Of a stretch of 64,000 nt of DNA, positions 54,127 to 63,319 are shown one piece after another; position 1 is the first letter of the stretch, and every line of letters begins with the position of its first letter. The position numbers and the translations under genes are program-made. Below the pieces are notes generated by a model. The model made no database searches, was not told where the DNA came from, and saw nothing but the letters and a program-made list of their open reading frames with translations. The DNA is from Microbacterium sp. SD291 (GTDB lineage Bacteria; Actinomycetota; Actinomycetes; Actinomycetales; Microbacteriaceae): NCBI RefSeq assembly GCF_017355365.1, contig NZ_JADIJR010000009.1, positions 1 through 64,000 of the forward strand, read 5' to 3'.

Positions 54127-55833
54127 TCAGCTGCCGGTGCAGTGGCGCAGCTCGACGGTCGATCCGATCGGCACGTCGCCGGGTGCGGACGACATCGAGA
54201 CCACGGTCGGCGGGTTCGTCGCGGCGCAGTCGGCCAGCTCCGCCGACGTCGCGATGAGCCCGATCCGCTCGAGCTCCTCCTTCGCGGCATCCATCGTCCA
54301 GCCGGTGACATCCGTGAGCGTCACCTTGCCGCTGGCGATGACGAGGTTCACGACGGTTCCGGGCTCGACCTCGGCCTCCGCCTCCTCGCTGGCCTCGATC
54401 ACAGTGTCCATCGGGATGCTCTTGTCGCTGCGCTGGATGATCGTCCCGAGCTTCAGGCCCGCAGTCTCGAGGGCCTCCGCGGCGGCAGCGCGCGACAGGC
54501 CCACCAGCGTCGGGACCACGACCGTCTCCTCGCCGGACGAGACGTACACGGTGATCGAGTCGCCCTCGTCGACAGTGGTTCCCGACTCCGGATCCGTGCG
54601 GATGACGTTGCCCTCGGTGATGGCCGAGCTGTGCTCGAGCACCAGCGTCGCATTGAGATCGAGTTTGCCCAGATCCGCCTGCGCGCGCTCTGCCGACACG
54701 TTCACGAGATCGGGGACCACACGCGACCCCGACGGCACCTCGTCGGGCCGGAGGCTGATCGTCCACACCCAGAACAACACTGAGGCCAGCAGCACGGCGA
54801 GGAGTGCGAGGCCGGCCCAGATCCAGGCGACCGGCGGACCGGACTGCGTGCGGGCCATGGTGGTGTCGGTGCTCAGCTGGCGCAGCGAGCGCGCCGTCTC
54901 CTGCGCATGACGAGGACTCGGGCCGTACAGCTCGCTGGTGAGGGCGCCGATCTCCTTGCGGCTCGGCGTGCGTCCGCCGACTGCGGCGTCGAGTGCCGCG
55001 CGGAAGTGCGCGGCATCCGGATACCGCTGGTACGGATCCTTCGCGAGCGCCCGGAGCACGATCGGGTCGAGGGCGCGGGGCGACTCCTCGTTCACCTCTG
55101 TCGGCGGCACCGGGGTCTCGCTGACGTGCTGGTAGGCGACAGCGACGGGCGATTCGCCGCGGAACGGCTGGCGTCCGGTGAGCAGCTCGTAGAGCACGAC
55201 GCCCGTGGAGTACAGGTCGGCGCGCGCGTCGACCGGCTCGCCCTTCGCCTGCTCCGGCGAGAAGTAGGCGGCGGTGCCGATGATCTGGGTGGTCTCGGCG
55301 ACCGTCGACGAGGAATCGGAGACGGCACGGGCGATGCCGAAGTCCATCACCTTGACCTGGCCCTTGTCGGTCACCATGACGTTGCCCGGCTTGATGTCGC
55401 GGTGCACGACACCGGCGCGGTGAGAGTAGTCCAGGGCCTCGAGGATGCCGTCGACGTAGCGCACCGCGTCGTCGACCGGCACGGGGCCCTTGGCGATGAT
55501 GTCCTTCAGCAGCGTGCCGCCGATGAGCTCCATGATGATGTACGGCGGCTCGTCGCTGCGACCCGCCGTCGAGGGATCGCCGGCGTCGAACACCCGCACG
55601 ATCGACGGATGCGACATGCGGGAGGCCGCCTGCGCCTCGAGCCGGAAGCGCGTGCGGAACGCGGTGTCGCGCGCCAGATCGGGGTCGAGGATCTTGACCG
55701 CGACCTCGCGGCCGAGGGTCAGGTCGTATCCGCGGTACACCTTGGCCATGCCGCCGTGCCCGATGAGCTCGTCGACGCGGTATCGACCCGCGAGAACTCG
55801 TGGTTCTGCAGACACCGACTCACCCCCTGACAT
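54127..55833 (-). CDS. pknB: Serine/threonine protein kinase PknB with PASTA domains
   Basis: This 568-residue kinase has the catalytic domain at about 17-280: glycine loop IGHGGMAKVYRG, Lys47, HRDIKPGNVMV with Asp146, and DFGIARA (164-170). A membrane helix (about 340-362) follows, then three extracellular PASTA domains (about 370-568), which bind peptidoglycan fragments or lipid II. PknB phosphorylates wall-synthesis proteins; FHA proteins and PstP encoded downstream in this cluster are typical partners. It is the last gene of the minus-strand cluster, 40 bases after pknA. Confidence 0.96.
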   Translation of the reverse strand: MSGGESVSAEPRVLAGRYRVDELIGHGGMAKVYRGYDLTLGREVAVKILDPDLARDTAFRTRFRLEAQAASRMSHPSIVRVFDAGDPSTAGRSDEPPYIIMELIGGTLLKDIIAKGPVPVDDAVRYVDGILEALDYSHRAGVVHRDIKPGNVMVTDKGQVKVMDFGIARAVSDSSSTVAETTQIIGTAAYFSPEQAKGEPVDARADLYSTGVVLYELLTGRQPFRGESPVAVAYQHVSETPVPPTEVNEESPRALDPIVLRALAKDPYQRYPDAAHFRAALDAAVGGRTPSRKEIGALTSELYGPSPRHAQETARSLRQLSTDTTMARTQSGPPVAWIWAGLALLAVLLASVLFWVWTISLRPDEVPSGSRVVPDLVNVSAERAQADLGKLDLNATLVLEHSSAITEGNVIRTDPESGTTVDEGDSITVYVSSGEETVVVPTLVGLSRAAAAEALETAGLKLGTIIQRSDKSIPMDTVIEASEEAEAEVEPGTVVNLVIASGKVTLTDVTGWTMDAAKEELERIGLIATSAELADCAATNPPTVVSMSSAPGDVPIGSTVELRHCTGS

Positions 55834-55873
55834 GACCTGTTGACCCTGCTCTCAGCCTAAGACGCGGATTCTT

Positions 55874-57601
55874 CTACTCGCTGGATTCGCCGCCGGAGTC
55901 GACGGCGGGCAGGATCAGCGTCTGCGGCATCGGGTCGGACGCCTCCGACGGCATGTCCCCGCAGAACGCGCGGAAGGTGGCCGTGATGCTCTGACCCGCG
56001 GTACCGGGGACGATGCTCGTCGACAGGACGCTGGGCCCGAACGAGCGGATCGACTCGCCGGCGGTGCCGCCCGCGAACGTGGCGTTCGTCAGGGTCACCT
56101 CGAAAGCGGAGCGCGCCGGGGTTCCGGAGGGGCACTCGAAGCTCGGCCAGTTGAGGGTGATCTCCTGGCCCTCGGTGGGCACTCCTGCCAGCGTCGGGGT
56201 GCCGGACGGCTTTCCGACCTGCACCTGCTCCTTGTACGTGGTCAGGGTGAGCGCGGTGCCCTCGGGGACGTTGCCGCCTGGCTGCACAGTCTCGACCGTC
56301 CCGACCTGGTCGGCGTTCGCCGCGACGGTGTTGCCGACCACGCACTCGGCCAGGAGCCCGGCGTCGACGGCCCTCTGCGCCGCCGCGTCGCACTGCATGC
56401 CGACGAGGCCGAGCGCATCGACGTCGACCATGACCGGATCCGGAGACGGTGGCGGCTCCGTCGCGGTCTCGCTCGGGGTGATGACGGTGCTCGGCGAGCT
56501 CGACGGATCGGCACCGTCGTCGCCCTGCTGGGTCAGCGCCCAGATCGTGCCGAGGAGTACGACCAGCAGCAGCGCGATCAGCGCGATCAGCGGCCACGTC
56601 CACGCGCTGCGCTTCTTCTTCTCGGTCTCGCCCGCGTCCTGCTCGGTCGGCAGCTGCGCGGTCGTCGGCAGGATGCGGGTCGAGTCCTCGCCCGCGACGC
56701 CGGTGAGCATGCGGGTGGCGTCGTCGTCGCCGGCGATCCCGCCGGTCGCGATGGCGGGCACGGCGATCGCGGCGGAGTTCAGATCGCCGCGGCGCAGGGC
56801 CTGAGCGGCGCGCGCGACGGTCGCGGAGGAGGAGGGGCGATCGCCCGGCTTCTTGGCGATCATCGCCATCACCAGGTTCTGCACCGGGATCGGCACGGTC
56901 GGCTGAAGCGGGGGCGCCTGCTCGTTGATCTGCGCCATCGCGATCGCGACCTGCGACTCGCCCGTGAAGGGACGCCTGCCCGCGAGGCACTCGTACGCGA
57001 CGATGCCGAGCGAGTAGGTGTCGGTGGCCGGGGATGCCGGGTGACCGGACGCCTGTTCGGGCGACAGGTACTGCACGGTGCCCATGACCTGACCGGTCGC
57101 GGTCAGCGGCACCTGGTCGGCGATGCGCGCGATGCCGAAGTCGGTGATCTTGACGCGACCGTCCGGCGTGATCAGCAGGTTGCCCGGCTTGATGTCACGG
57201 TGCACGAGGCCTGCGGCGTGAGCGGCCTGCAGAGCGGATGCCGTCTGCGCGACGATGTCGAGCGTCTTGTCGGCGCTCAGGGCGCCTTCGCGCTCGAGCA
57301 CGGTCGAGAGCGCCTCGCCCGGCACGAGCTCCATGACGAGGAACGCGCTGCCGTTCTCCTCGCCGTAGTCGAAGACGCTGGCGATCCCTTCGTGGTTGAC
57401 GAGTGCGGCGTGGCGCGCCTCAGCGCGGAACCGCTCGAGGAACCCGGGGTCCCCCATGTACTCGTCCTTGAGGATCTTGATGGCGACGGTGCGTCCGATG
57501 ACGTGATCCGTCGCCTCCCACACCTCGCCCATGCCGCCGATCGCAATACGCGATTGCAGCTCGTAGCGACCACCGAACGACACACCCTGCGTCGGCCTCA
57601 T
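55874..57601 (-). CDS. pknA: Serine/threonine protein kinase PknA
   Basis: This 575-residue kinase has RIAIGGMGEVWEATDH with Lys42 in AIKIL, HRDIKPGNLLI, DFGIARI and the APE-like SPEQASGHPAS. After a Lys-rich junction comes a membrane helix (about 340-362), a Ser/Pro/Thr linker, one PASTA-like unit (LVGMQCDAAAQRAVDAGLLAE, about 395-460) and a C-terminal beta domain with two Cys. This outer part is larger than that of mycobacterial PknA. ATG 57601 overlaps the pbpA stop. Confidence 0.94.
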   Translation of the reverse strand: MRPTQGVSFGGRYELQSRIAIGGMGEVWEATDHVIGRTVAIKILKDEYMGDPGFLERFRAEARHAALVNHEGIASVFDYGEENGSAFLVMELVPGEALSTVLEREGALSADKTLDIVAQTASALQAAHAAGLVHRDIKPGNLLITPDGRVKITDFGIARIADQVPLTATGQVMGTVQYLSPEQASGHPASPATDTYSLGIVAYECLAGRRPFTGESQVAIAMAQINEQAPPLQPTVPIPVQNLVMAMIAKKPGDRPSSSATVARAAQALRRGDLNSAAIAVPAIATGGIAGDDDATRMLTGVAGEDSTRILPTTAQLPTEQDAGETEKKKRSAWTWPLIALIALLLVVLLGTIWALTQQGDDGADPSSSPSTVITPSETATEPPPSPDPVMVDVDALGLVGMQCDAAAQRAVDAGLLAECVVGNTVAANADQVGTVETVQPGGNVPEGTALTLTTYKEQVQVGKPSGTPTLAGVPTEGQEITLNWPSFECPSGTPARSAFEVTLTNATFAGGTAGESIRSFGPSVLSTSIVPGTAGQSITATFRAFCGDMPSEASDPMPQTLILPAVDSGGESSE

Positions 57602-59049
57602 CTGCCCAGCACCGCCTCTATGACCTTCTTCGCAATCGGAGCGGCGATGGTGTCGCCTGTTCCGGACTGCCCCTGTCCGCCGCCGTCTTCGACGAGGACC
57701 GCTACTGCCACAGCCGGGTCGTCCGCCGGCGCGAAGCCGGTGAACCACAACGTATGCGGCTTGTTCTCGTTCTCTGCAGTACCGGTCTTACCGGCCACGT
57801 CGATCCCGTCTATTCTTGCACCCTGGGCCGCACCCGTAGCGACGCCGGCGACCATGGCGGCGGTCACCTGATCGGCCACCGTCGCGTCCACCGCCCGACC
57901 GAACTCGGTGTTCTCGAACGACCGGATCACCGACAGGTCGTTGCCGATCACGGCATCCACCATCCGCGGGTTCATCACCACTCCGTCGTTCGCGAGACCG
58001 GCCGCCACCATGGCGATCTGCAGGGGGGTCGCGGTGACCTGCCCCTGGCCGAAGCCGGTCAGTGCCGTCTGCGGGTCGTCGAGCGCCCGGGGGTAACCGG
58101 AGGGCGTCGAGGAGAGCGGCGTGTCGAAGCTCATGTTGAAGCCGAACTTCTCAGCCATCTCGCGGATCGCGGCGTCACCGAGTTCGACGGCGAGTTCCGC
58201 CATCGGGATGTTGCAGCTGAGCCGGAGGGCCTCGGCGATCGTCACGGTGTCGCCGGGTCCGCAGGTGCCGCCCCAGGCGTTGGAGACCGTGTGCGACTGC
58301 GTGAGCGCGTAGCGCGCCGGGTTCGGCAGGGTCGACTCGGGCGTGAAGTCGCCGGACGCGAACGCGGCTGCGGCGACGAGGACCTTGAACGTCGAGCCGG
58401 GAGGGTTGAGGTCGCCCGCGATCGCCCGGTTGTACAGCGGCTTGAGCGGGTCGGTCTCGAGCGCGTCGTACGTCGCGTTCGCGGCATCCGCGTCGTGCGT
58501 GGCGAGCAGGTTCGTGTCGAATCCGGGGGTCGAGACCATCGCGAGGATGCGCCCGGTCTTGGGCTCGATCGCGACGACCGCGCCCTTGAGTCCCTGCAGC
58601 GCGTCGAACGCGGCCTGCTGCGCGGCGGCGTCCAGCGACAGCTCGACGCTGAAGCCGGTCTGCGGCTGGCCGGAGAGGAGCCGCTCCACCTCGGCGAAGA
58701 AGGCGTTGGAGCCGGTGCCGGAGAGGTCGGCGTTCAGGGCCTGTTCGATGCCGGTACGCGAGTCCAGGGCCGCGTTGTAGTACCCGGTGACCGGCGCCCA
58801 CATCGCGGCATCCGTGTACACCCGCTGGAAGCTGTACTTGTCGTCGGTCGGCACCGATGAGGCGATCGCGACCCCGTCGACGATGATCGAGCCGCGCTGG
58901 ATCTCGTAGCTGTCGAGCCGCGTGCGCGTGTTGTGGGTGTTCTGCGCCAGGGTGTCGGCCTCGACGACCTGGATCCAGCTGGTCGCTGCGAACAGGGACA
59001 GGAACATGAACAGCATCACGATGCTGAGCCTGCGGAGTTCTTTGGTCAT
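57598..59049 (-). CDS. pbpA: Penicillin-binding protein (class B transpeptidase) PbpA
   Basis: This 483-residue transpeptidase has one N-terminal helix (about 8-27), a dimer domain, and the penicillin-binding domain with Ser219-Thr-Phe-Lys222 (PPGSTFK), Ser278-Cys-Asn280 and Lys421-Thr-Gly (AGKTGTAEN). All catalytic motifs are intact. It cross-links peptidoglycan and probably pairs with the RodA-like polymerase encoded 2 bases upstream. The long frame upstream of ATG 59049 is a shadow of rodA and pstP. Confidence 0.95.
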   Translation of the reverse strand: MTKELRRLSIVMLFMFLSLFAATSWIQVVEADTLAQNTHNTRTRLDSYEIQRGSIIVDGVAIASSVPTDDKYSFQRVYTDAAMWAPVTGYYNAALDSRTGIEQALNADLSGTGSNAFFAEVERLLSGQPQTGFSVELSLDAAAQQAAFDALQGLKGAVVAIEPKTGRILAMVSTPGFDTNLLATHDADAANATYDALETDPLKPLYNRAIAGDLNPPGSTFKVLVAAAAFASGDFTPESTLPNPARYALTQSHTVSNAWGGTCGPGDTVTIAEALRLSCNIPMAELAVELGDAAIREMAEKFGFNMSFDTPLSSTPSGYPRALDDPQTALTGFGQGQVTATPLQIAMVAAGLANDGVVMNPRMVDAVIGNDLSVIRSFENTEFGRAVDATVADQVTAAMVAGVATGAAQGARIDGIDVAGKTGTAENENKPHTLWFTGFAPADDPAVAVAVLVEDGGGQGQSGTGDTIAAPIAKKVIEAVLGR

Positions 59050-59051
59050 GG

Positions 59052-60437
59052 CTACCCGATCACCGTCCTCGGCTGACGGCGCACGCCGTCGGAGATTCGC
59101 AGCAGCAGCGCCACGATGAGCCAGTTGGCGACGAGCGACGATCCGCCGGCCGCGAGGAACGGGGTCGTCAGGCCGGTGAGGGGGATGACGCGGGTCACGC
59201 CGCCGACCATGATGAACACCTGCAGCGCGATCGTGAACGACAGGCCCGTCGCCAGCAGCTTGCCGAAGTCGTCCTGTCCCGCGAGCCCGATGCGCATGCC
59301 GCGGCTGACGAACACCATGTACAGGCAGAGGATGGCGAACAGCCCGATCAGGCCGATCTCCTCGCCGAGGCTCGGGATGATGTAGTCGCTGTGCGCGAGG
59401 GGTGTGATGTCGGGCCGTCCCTGGCCCCAGCCGGTGCCGATGAGCCCGCCGTGGGCGAGACCGAAGATGCCCTCGACGAGCTGGTAGCTGCCGCCGTCGC
59501 GCTCGATGATCTCGGGGTTGAAGGCGTCGAGCCAGTTGGTGAAGCGCCCCTGCACGTAGCTGAGGATCTGCGTCGCCGCGAGCACGCCGGCGACGACCAG
59601 CGTGAGGCCGATCAGCACCCAGCTGGTCTTGCCGGTGGCGACGTAGAGCATCGCGACGAACATGCCGAAGATCAGGGTTCCGGTGCCGAGGTCGCGCTGG
59701 ATCACGATGATGCCGAGCGAGATCGCCCACACCACGAGCACGGGTCCGAGCTCGCGCATGCGCGGCCAGGTGATGCCGGCGAACTTCGTGCCGACGGAGG
59801 TCAGACTCTCTCGGGTGCGCACGAGGTACCCGGCGAAGAATATCGCCAGGCAGATCTTCGCGAGCTCGCCCGGCTGGAACGCGAACATGCCGCCGAGCGA
59901 CACCCACACCTGCGCGTTGGCGTCGGGGATGCGAAGGCCGGGCACGAACGGCAGGATCAGCAGCAGGATGCCGGACAGCCCGAAGATGTAGGTGTACCGG
60001 AACAGCACCCGGTAGTTGCGGAGCAGGATCACCAGCGTGATCGCGCCGGCCAGCGAGATCGCCGTCCAGGCCAGCTGCTTCGTGGAGTACGCGTCCCAGC
60101 CGGTCAGCGCCTCGGCGATGTCGATCCGGTAGATCATCGCGATCCCGAGACCGGTGAGCAGGGTCGCGATCGGCAGCACGAACGGGTCGGCGTCGGATGC
60201 CACGACCCGCAGCACGAAGTGCAGGGCGAACGCGAGCACGGCGAGTCCGCCGCCGATCGCGAGGATCATCGGGTCGATCAGGCCGAGCGCGCCGAGCTGC
60301 ACCAGGGTGAGGGCGGCGCCGCTGATGACGGTGGCGAACAGGAGCAGCCAGAACTCGCGGTTGCGCTGCGTCTGCGGCATCCGCATCTTCCTGAGGGCCT
60401 TGATGACACTGGTGTCGGCCGTGACGTCGGTGCTCAT
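59052..60437 (-). CDS. rodA: FtsW/RodA/SpoVE family peptidoglycan glycosyltransferase
   Basis: This 461-residue protein with about 12 helices polymerises lipid II. SEDS-family marks are FQPGELAKICLAIFFAGYL (about 178-196), RDLGTGTLIFGMF (about 236-248) with the catalytic Asp of the extracellular loop, and GLTTPFLAAGGSSLVANWL (about 427-445). The cluster position and the adjacent pbpA favour RodA over FtsW. ATG overlaps the pstP stop by four bases. Confidence 0.95.
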   Translation of the reverse strand: MSTDVTADTSVIKALRKMRMPQTQRNREFWLLLFATVISGAALTLVQLGALGLIDPMILAIGGGLAVLAFALHFVLRVVASDADPFVLPIATLLTGLGIAMIYRIDIAEALTGWDAYSTKQLAWTAISLAGAITLVILLRNYRVLFRYTYIFGLSGILLLILPFVPGLRIPDANAQVWVSLGGMFAFQPGELAKICLAIFFAGYLVRTRESLTSVGTKFAGITWPRMRELGPVLVVWAISLGIIVIQRDLGTGTLIFGMFVAMLYVATGKTSWVLIGLTLVVAGVLAATQILSYVQGRFTNWLDAFNPEIIERDGGSYQLVEGIFGLAHGGLIGTGWGQGRPDITPLAHSDYIIPSLGEEIGLIGLFAILCLYMVFVSRGMRIGLAGQDDFGKLLATGLSFTIALQVFIMVGGVTRVIPLTGLTTPFLAAGGSSLVANWLIVALLLRISDGVRRQPRTVIG

Positions 60438-61750
60438 CCGGCATCTCCCGTCGGGGTCGGGAGGGGCGTCGGCAGAGGGGTCGGCAGCGGGGTCGGCAAC
60501 GGGGTCTGCTCGCCGGTGACCGCGTCGGCGCCGGCCTGCAGCCGCACCACGATCGCCTCGGCGTCGGCCAGGGACCGCGCCGTGATCGTGCGCTCCACGG
60601 AGTTGCGCTGGTACGGGGGCAGGTCGGCGAGCAGGATGTCGGTGTCACGCAGCGGCGTGGACAGGGTGATCGGGCCGATGTTCTGCTGCACGCCCTGGAA
60701 GATCACCGCGCTGTCCTCGTCGGCGCCGATGAAATAGCGGGTCTGGGTCCAGCTGTACGCCGCGAAGCCGGCGAACGCGAGGGTCGCGATCACGAGGAGC
60801 ATCGCCGCGATCCAGCCGAGCCGGCGCCGCTTGGCACGGCGGCGGTCCTCCTCGATGAGCTCCTCGAGGTACTCGGGGGCGGGCTCGAAGTGGCTCGGCT
60901 CGTTCGCGGCCTGGCGCACGGGGTGCAGCCAGTTGCCGCGGGTCGTGCGCACCGGCGGCACCGTGATGTTCTCGGGGTTCGAGGCGGAGCCGACGATGGT
61001 CGCGGTGCCGGAGTGCAGCGCGTGCTGGCCGCCGACGTCCACCAGGACGATCGTGACGTTGTCGGGCGCGCCGCCGTCGAGCGCCTGCTTGAGCAGGTTG
61101 TCGGTCGTGCGGCCGGGGGCGAGGCCCAGCCGGAACGCCTTCAGGATGTGCGTCTCGTCGACGACGCCGGAGAGCCCGTCGGAGCACAGCAGCCAGCGGT
61201 CGCCCGGCTGGGTGTGCATCACGAACATGTCGAGCTCCGGATCGGAGTCCATGTCGCTGAGCACGCGCATCAGCACCGAGCGGCGCGGGTGGTACCTGGC
61301 CTCCTCCGGCGTGATGCGGCCGGAGTCGACGAGCCGCTGCACGAAGGTGTGGTCGGCGGTGATCTGGGTGAGCGCGTCGTCGCGGTAGAGATAGATGCGC
61401 GAGTCGCCGATGTGGCCGATGACCGCGTAGTCGTCGACCATGATGATGGCGCTGAGCGTGGTGCCGAGACCGGCGAGCTCCGGGCGCTCCCTGGCGGCGC
61501 GGATCAGGTCGCCGGCGGCGGTGGTGGCCGCGGCCTGCAGCGACGCCTGTGCGTCGTCCGTCGACGAGTAGGGCTGGTCGAGTGGCTCCATCCGGTGGAT
61601 CGCGATGCTCGAGGCGACGTCGCCGCCCGCGTGGCCGCCCATGCCGTCGGCGACGACGAACAGGTTCGCGCCGGAGTAACCGGAGTCCTGGTTGTTGGAG
61701 CGGACCTTCCCGGTGTGGGAGATCGCGGCGCTCGAGCCCTCGAAGACCAT
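60434..61750 (-). CDS. pstP: PP2C-type protein phosphatase PstP
   Basis: This 438-residue phosphatase opposes PknA/PknB. The catalytic domain (about 5-240) has SNNQDSGYSGANLFVVADGMGGHAGG with the metal Asp residues, and GHIGDSRIYLYR and LCSDGLSGVV. A linker, one membrane helix (about 298-318) and an outer domain follow. The end is four PLPT repeats (LPTPLPTPLPTPLPTPTGDAG), from near-identical 12-bp units at about 60446-60500. It is coupled to rodA by ATGA. Confidence 0.95.
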   Translation of the reverse strand: MVFEGSSAAISHTGKVRSNNQDSGYSGANLFVVADGMGGHAGGDVASSIAIHRMEPLDQPYSSTDDAQASLQAAATTAAGDLIRAARERPELAGLGTTLSAIIMVDDYAVIGHIGDSRIYLYRDDALTQITADHTFVQRLVDSGRITPEEARYHPRRSVLMRVLSDMDSDPELDMFVMHTQPGDRWLLCSDGLSGVVDETHILKAFRLGLAPGRTTDNLLKQALDGGAPDNVTIVLVDVGGQHALHSGTATIVGSASNPENITVPPVRTTRGNWLHPVRQAANEPSHFEPAPEYLEELIEEDRRRAKRRRLGWIAAMLLVIATLAFAGFAAYSWTQTRYFIGADEDSAVIFQGVQQNIGPITLSTPLRDTDILLADLPPYQRNSVERTITARSLADAEAIVVRLQAGADAVTGEQTPLPTPLPTPLPTPLPTPTGDAG

Positions 61751-61757
61751 GCCGGCG

Positions 61758-62279
61758 TCAGGCTCGCAGCTCGAAGGTCGTGGCGCCCACCTTGATCGGG
61801 CTGCCGAGCGAGAGCGCGACGGGGCCGCCGGTCACCCGCTGGCCTGCGACGAACGTGCCGTTGGTGGAGTCGAGATCCTGGATGGCCCAGCTGTCGCCGC
61901 GCAGCAGCAGGCGCGCGTGGTGGCTGGAGGTGTAGTCGTCGCGGATCACGAGCGTCGACTCGCTGGAGCGGCCGATCGTCAGGGACTCGCCGCCGAGCGG
62001 GAGCTCGAGTCCGGCCTTGGGTCCGGAGGTGATCACGAGCTTCTTGGCGGTCGCGATCGTGGCGGGGCCGGTGTGCGCTGGCTTCGCGGATGCCGGCTTC
62101 GCCGCGGGCGCTGCGGGAGCCGCGACGGGGGCGGCGGCCGCCTCGGCGGGGAGCTTGCGCACCTTCACGCCGAACAGGTCGGCGCGCAGCGAGTAGACGA
62201 CGCCGAACACGAAGAACCACAGCAGCAGGAGGAATCCGACGCGCAGCAGGAGGAGGACGAGCTCGCTGGGGGTGCTCAT
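61758..62279 (-). CDS. fhaB: FHA domain protein FhaB (FipA-like)
   Basis: This 173-residue protein has an N-terminal helix (about 6-30), an Ala/Pro-rich linker (about 45-72), and an FHA domain (about 80-173) with IGRSSESTLVIRDDYTSSHHARL and DLDSTNGTFVAGQ, which binds phosphothreonine. In mycobacteria the homologue links PknB signalling to division. The ATG overlaps the fhaA stop by four bases, and 7 bases separate its stop from pstP. Confidence 0.94.
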   Translation of the reverse strand: MSTPSELVLLLLRVGFLLLLWFFVFGVVYSLRADLFGVKVRKLPAEAAAAPVAAPAAPAAKPASAKPAHTGPATIATAKKLVITSGPKAGLELPLGGESLTIGRSSESTLVIRDDYTSSHHARLLLRGDSWAIQDLDSTNGTFVAGQRVTGGPVALSLGSPIKVGATTFELRA

Positions 62280-63004
62280 GAGATGGCTCCGAACGCGCGG
62301 GTCGCATCGTCGTCGCGAGGCGGGGCCGGGCGGAAGGGTGCCGCGACCGGGATGATCTTGAACACGAGGTCGGTGCGGCCGATCGTGAGCGTGGTGTCGC
62401 TCGGGAGGGATGCCTCGCGGAGCTTCTGCCCGTTCACCTTGGTGCCGTTGGTCGAGCCGAGGTCGCGCATCATGGCGCGCTCGCCGTCCCACAGGACCTC
62501 GACGTGCTTGCGGCTGGACCCGGCATCCGCGATCGTGATGTCGGCATCCGATCCGCGCCCGATCACGGTGCGCGCGCGGGTGAGCGAGTGACGGCGCCCG
62601 TCGACGTCGATCACGGCCTGCCAGCTGACCCTGCCCTCGACAGTGCCCGAGTTCACGTGAACGGTGCCGGTGGCGACCTTCTCGTCCGGTTCGAGCGAGA
62701 TCGAGAGGGGCCCGGCGAAGCTGTAGCCCTGCGCCTTGGCGTGGGTGTTCAGCAGCGCGTGCAGCTCGTCGGTGAGGGCGCCGCCGAGTCCGCGCATCCG
62801 CTCCGCGTCGTCGGTGCTGAGACGCACCACGTAGTTGTTGGGCGCGATGATGCGGTCGCGGCTCACCACAGCCGCCTTGGTATCGGTCTCCCGCCGCAGG
62901 GCGGAGGCGATCTCCACGGGCTGGATGCCGCTGCGGAAGGTCTTCGCGAAGGCGCTGTTCACAGCGCGCTCGAGACCCTTCTCAAAGCTGTCAAGTAGTC
63001 CCAC
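62276..63004 (-). CDS. fhaA: FHA domain protein FhaA (DUF3662 and FHA)
   Basis: This 242-residue protein has the DUF3662 N-terminal domain (about 1-115; GLLDSFEKGLERAVNSAFAKTF, IQPVEIASALRRETD) and a C-terminal FHA domain (about 145-220; TVIGRGSDADITIADAGSSRKH, DLGSTNGTKVNGQ). The start is GTG 63004 with AGAGGAG 6 bases before it. FhaA binds phosphorylated PknB or MurJ-type targets in mycobacteria. The central Pro/Gly-rich linker of mycobacterial FhaA is absent, so this copy is short. It is the first gene of the cluster. Confidence 0.94.
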   Translation of the reverse strand: MGLLDSFEKGLERAVNSAFAKTFRSGIQPVEIASALRRETDTKAAVVSRDRIIAPNNYVVRLSTDDAERMRGLGGALTDELHALLNTHAKAQGYSFAGPLSISLEPDEKVATGTVHVNSGTVEGRVSWQAVIDVDGRRHSLTRARTVIGRGSDADITIADAGSSRKHVEVLWDGERAMMRDLGSTNGTKVNGQKLREASLPSDTTLTIGRTDLVFKIIPVAAPFRPAPPRDDDATRAFGAIS

Positions 63005-63160
63005 TGGGCTCCTCTGGCATGCCGACCGGTGGGTACATCGTAGCCAGGTGTCCTGGGTGAACGCCCTCCTGCGGCGGTATTGCAGGGATCGGGGCTGATG
63101 CGGCGGCGGGCGAAACGCGTGATATCCTCGAAAAGTTGAGTTCTTCGGAGCGAGACGCTC

Positions 63161-63243
63161 GCGCGAGTGGCGGAATGGTAGACGCGCTGGCTTCAGGTGC
63201 CAGTGTTCGCAAGGACGTGGGGGTTCGAGTCCCCCCTCGCGCA
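63161..63243 (+). tRNA. tRNA-Leu (CAG)
   Basis: This 83-base class II tRNA has acceptor GCGCGAG/CTCGCGC, anticodon loop TTCAGGT with anticodon CAG, a long variable arm (TGTTCGCAAGGACGT region) and T-arm GGGGGTTCGAGTCCCCC. A TATCCT -10 element lies at 63123-63128. CCA is not encoded. Confidence 0.97.
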
Positions 63244-63250
63244 CAGTGAC

Positions 63251-63282
63251 AAGAAGGCCCGGTCTGATGACCGGGCCTTCTT
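63251..63282 (+). terminator. Terminator after tRNA-Leu
   Basis: A perfect 14-bp stem (63251-63264 with 63269-63282) around TGAT begins 8 bases after the tRNA. Confidence 0.85.
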
Positions 63283-63319
63283 CGTGTGTGCGTCCATCCC
63301 CGTCGCTAGGGTGAGGAAC

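Noticed and set aside
57601..60648. pbpA reading frame extended far upstream to 60648
   Set aside because: The added part is a frame-shifted shadow of rodA and pstP; ATG 59049 gives a normal PBP N-terminal helix and lies 2 bases after rodA.
62651..62664. GTTCACGTGAAC palindrome inside fhaA, resembling parS
   Set aside because: It lacks the outer T and A positions needed for ParB reading and lies inside a conserved coding segment (VHVNSG), so chance is more likely.
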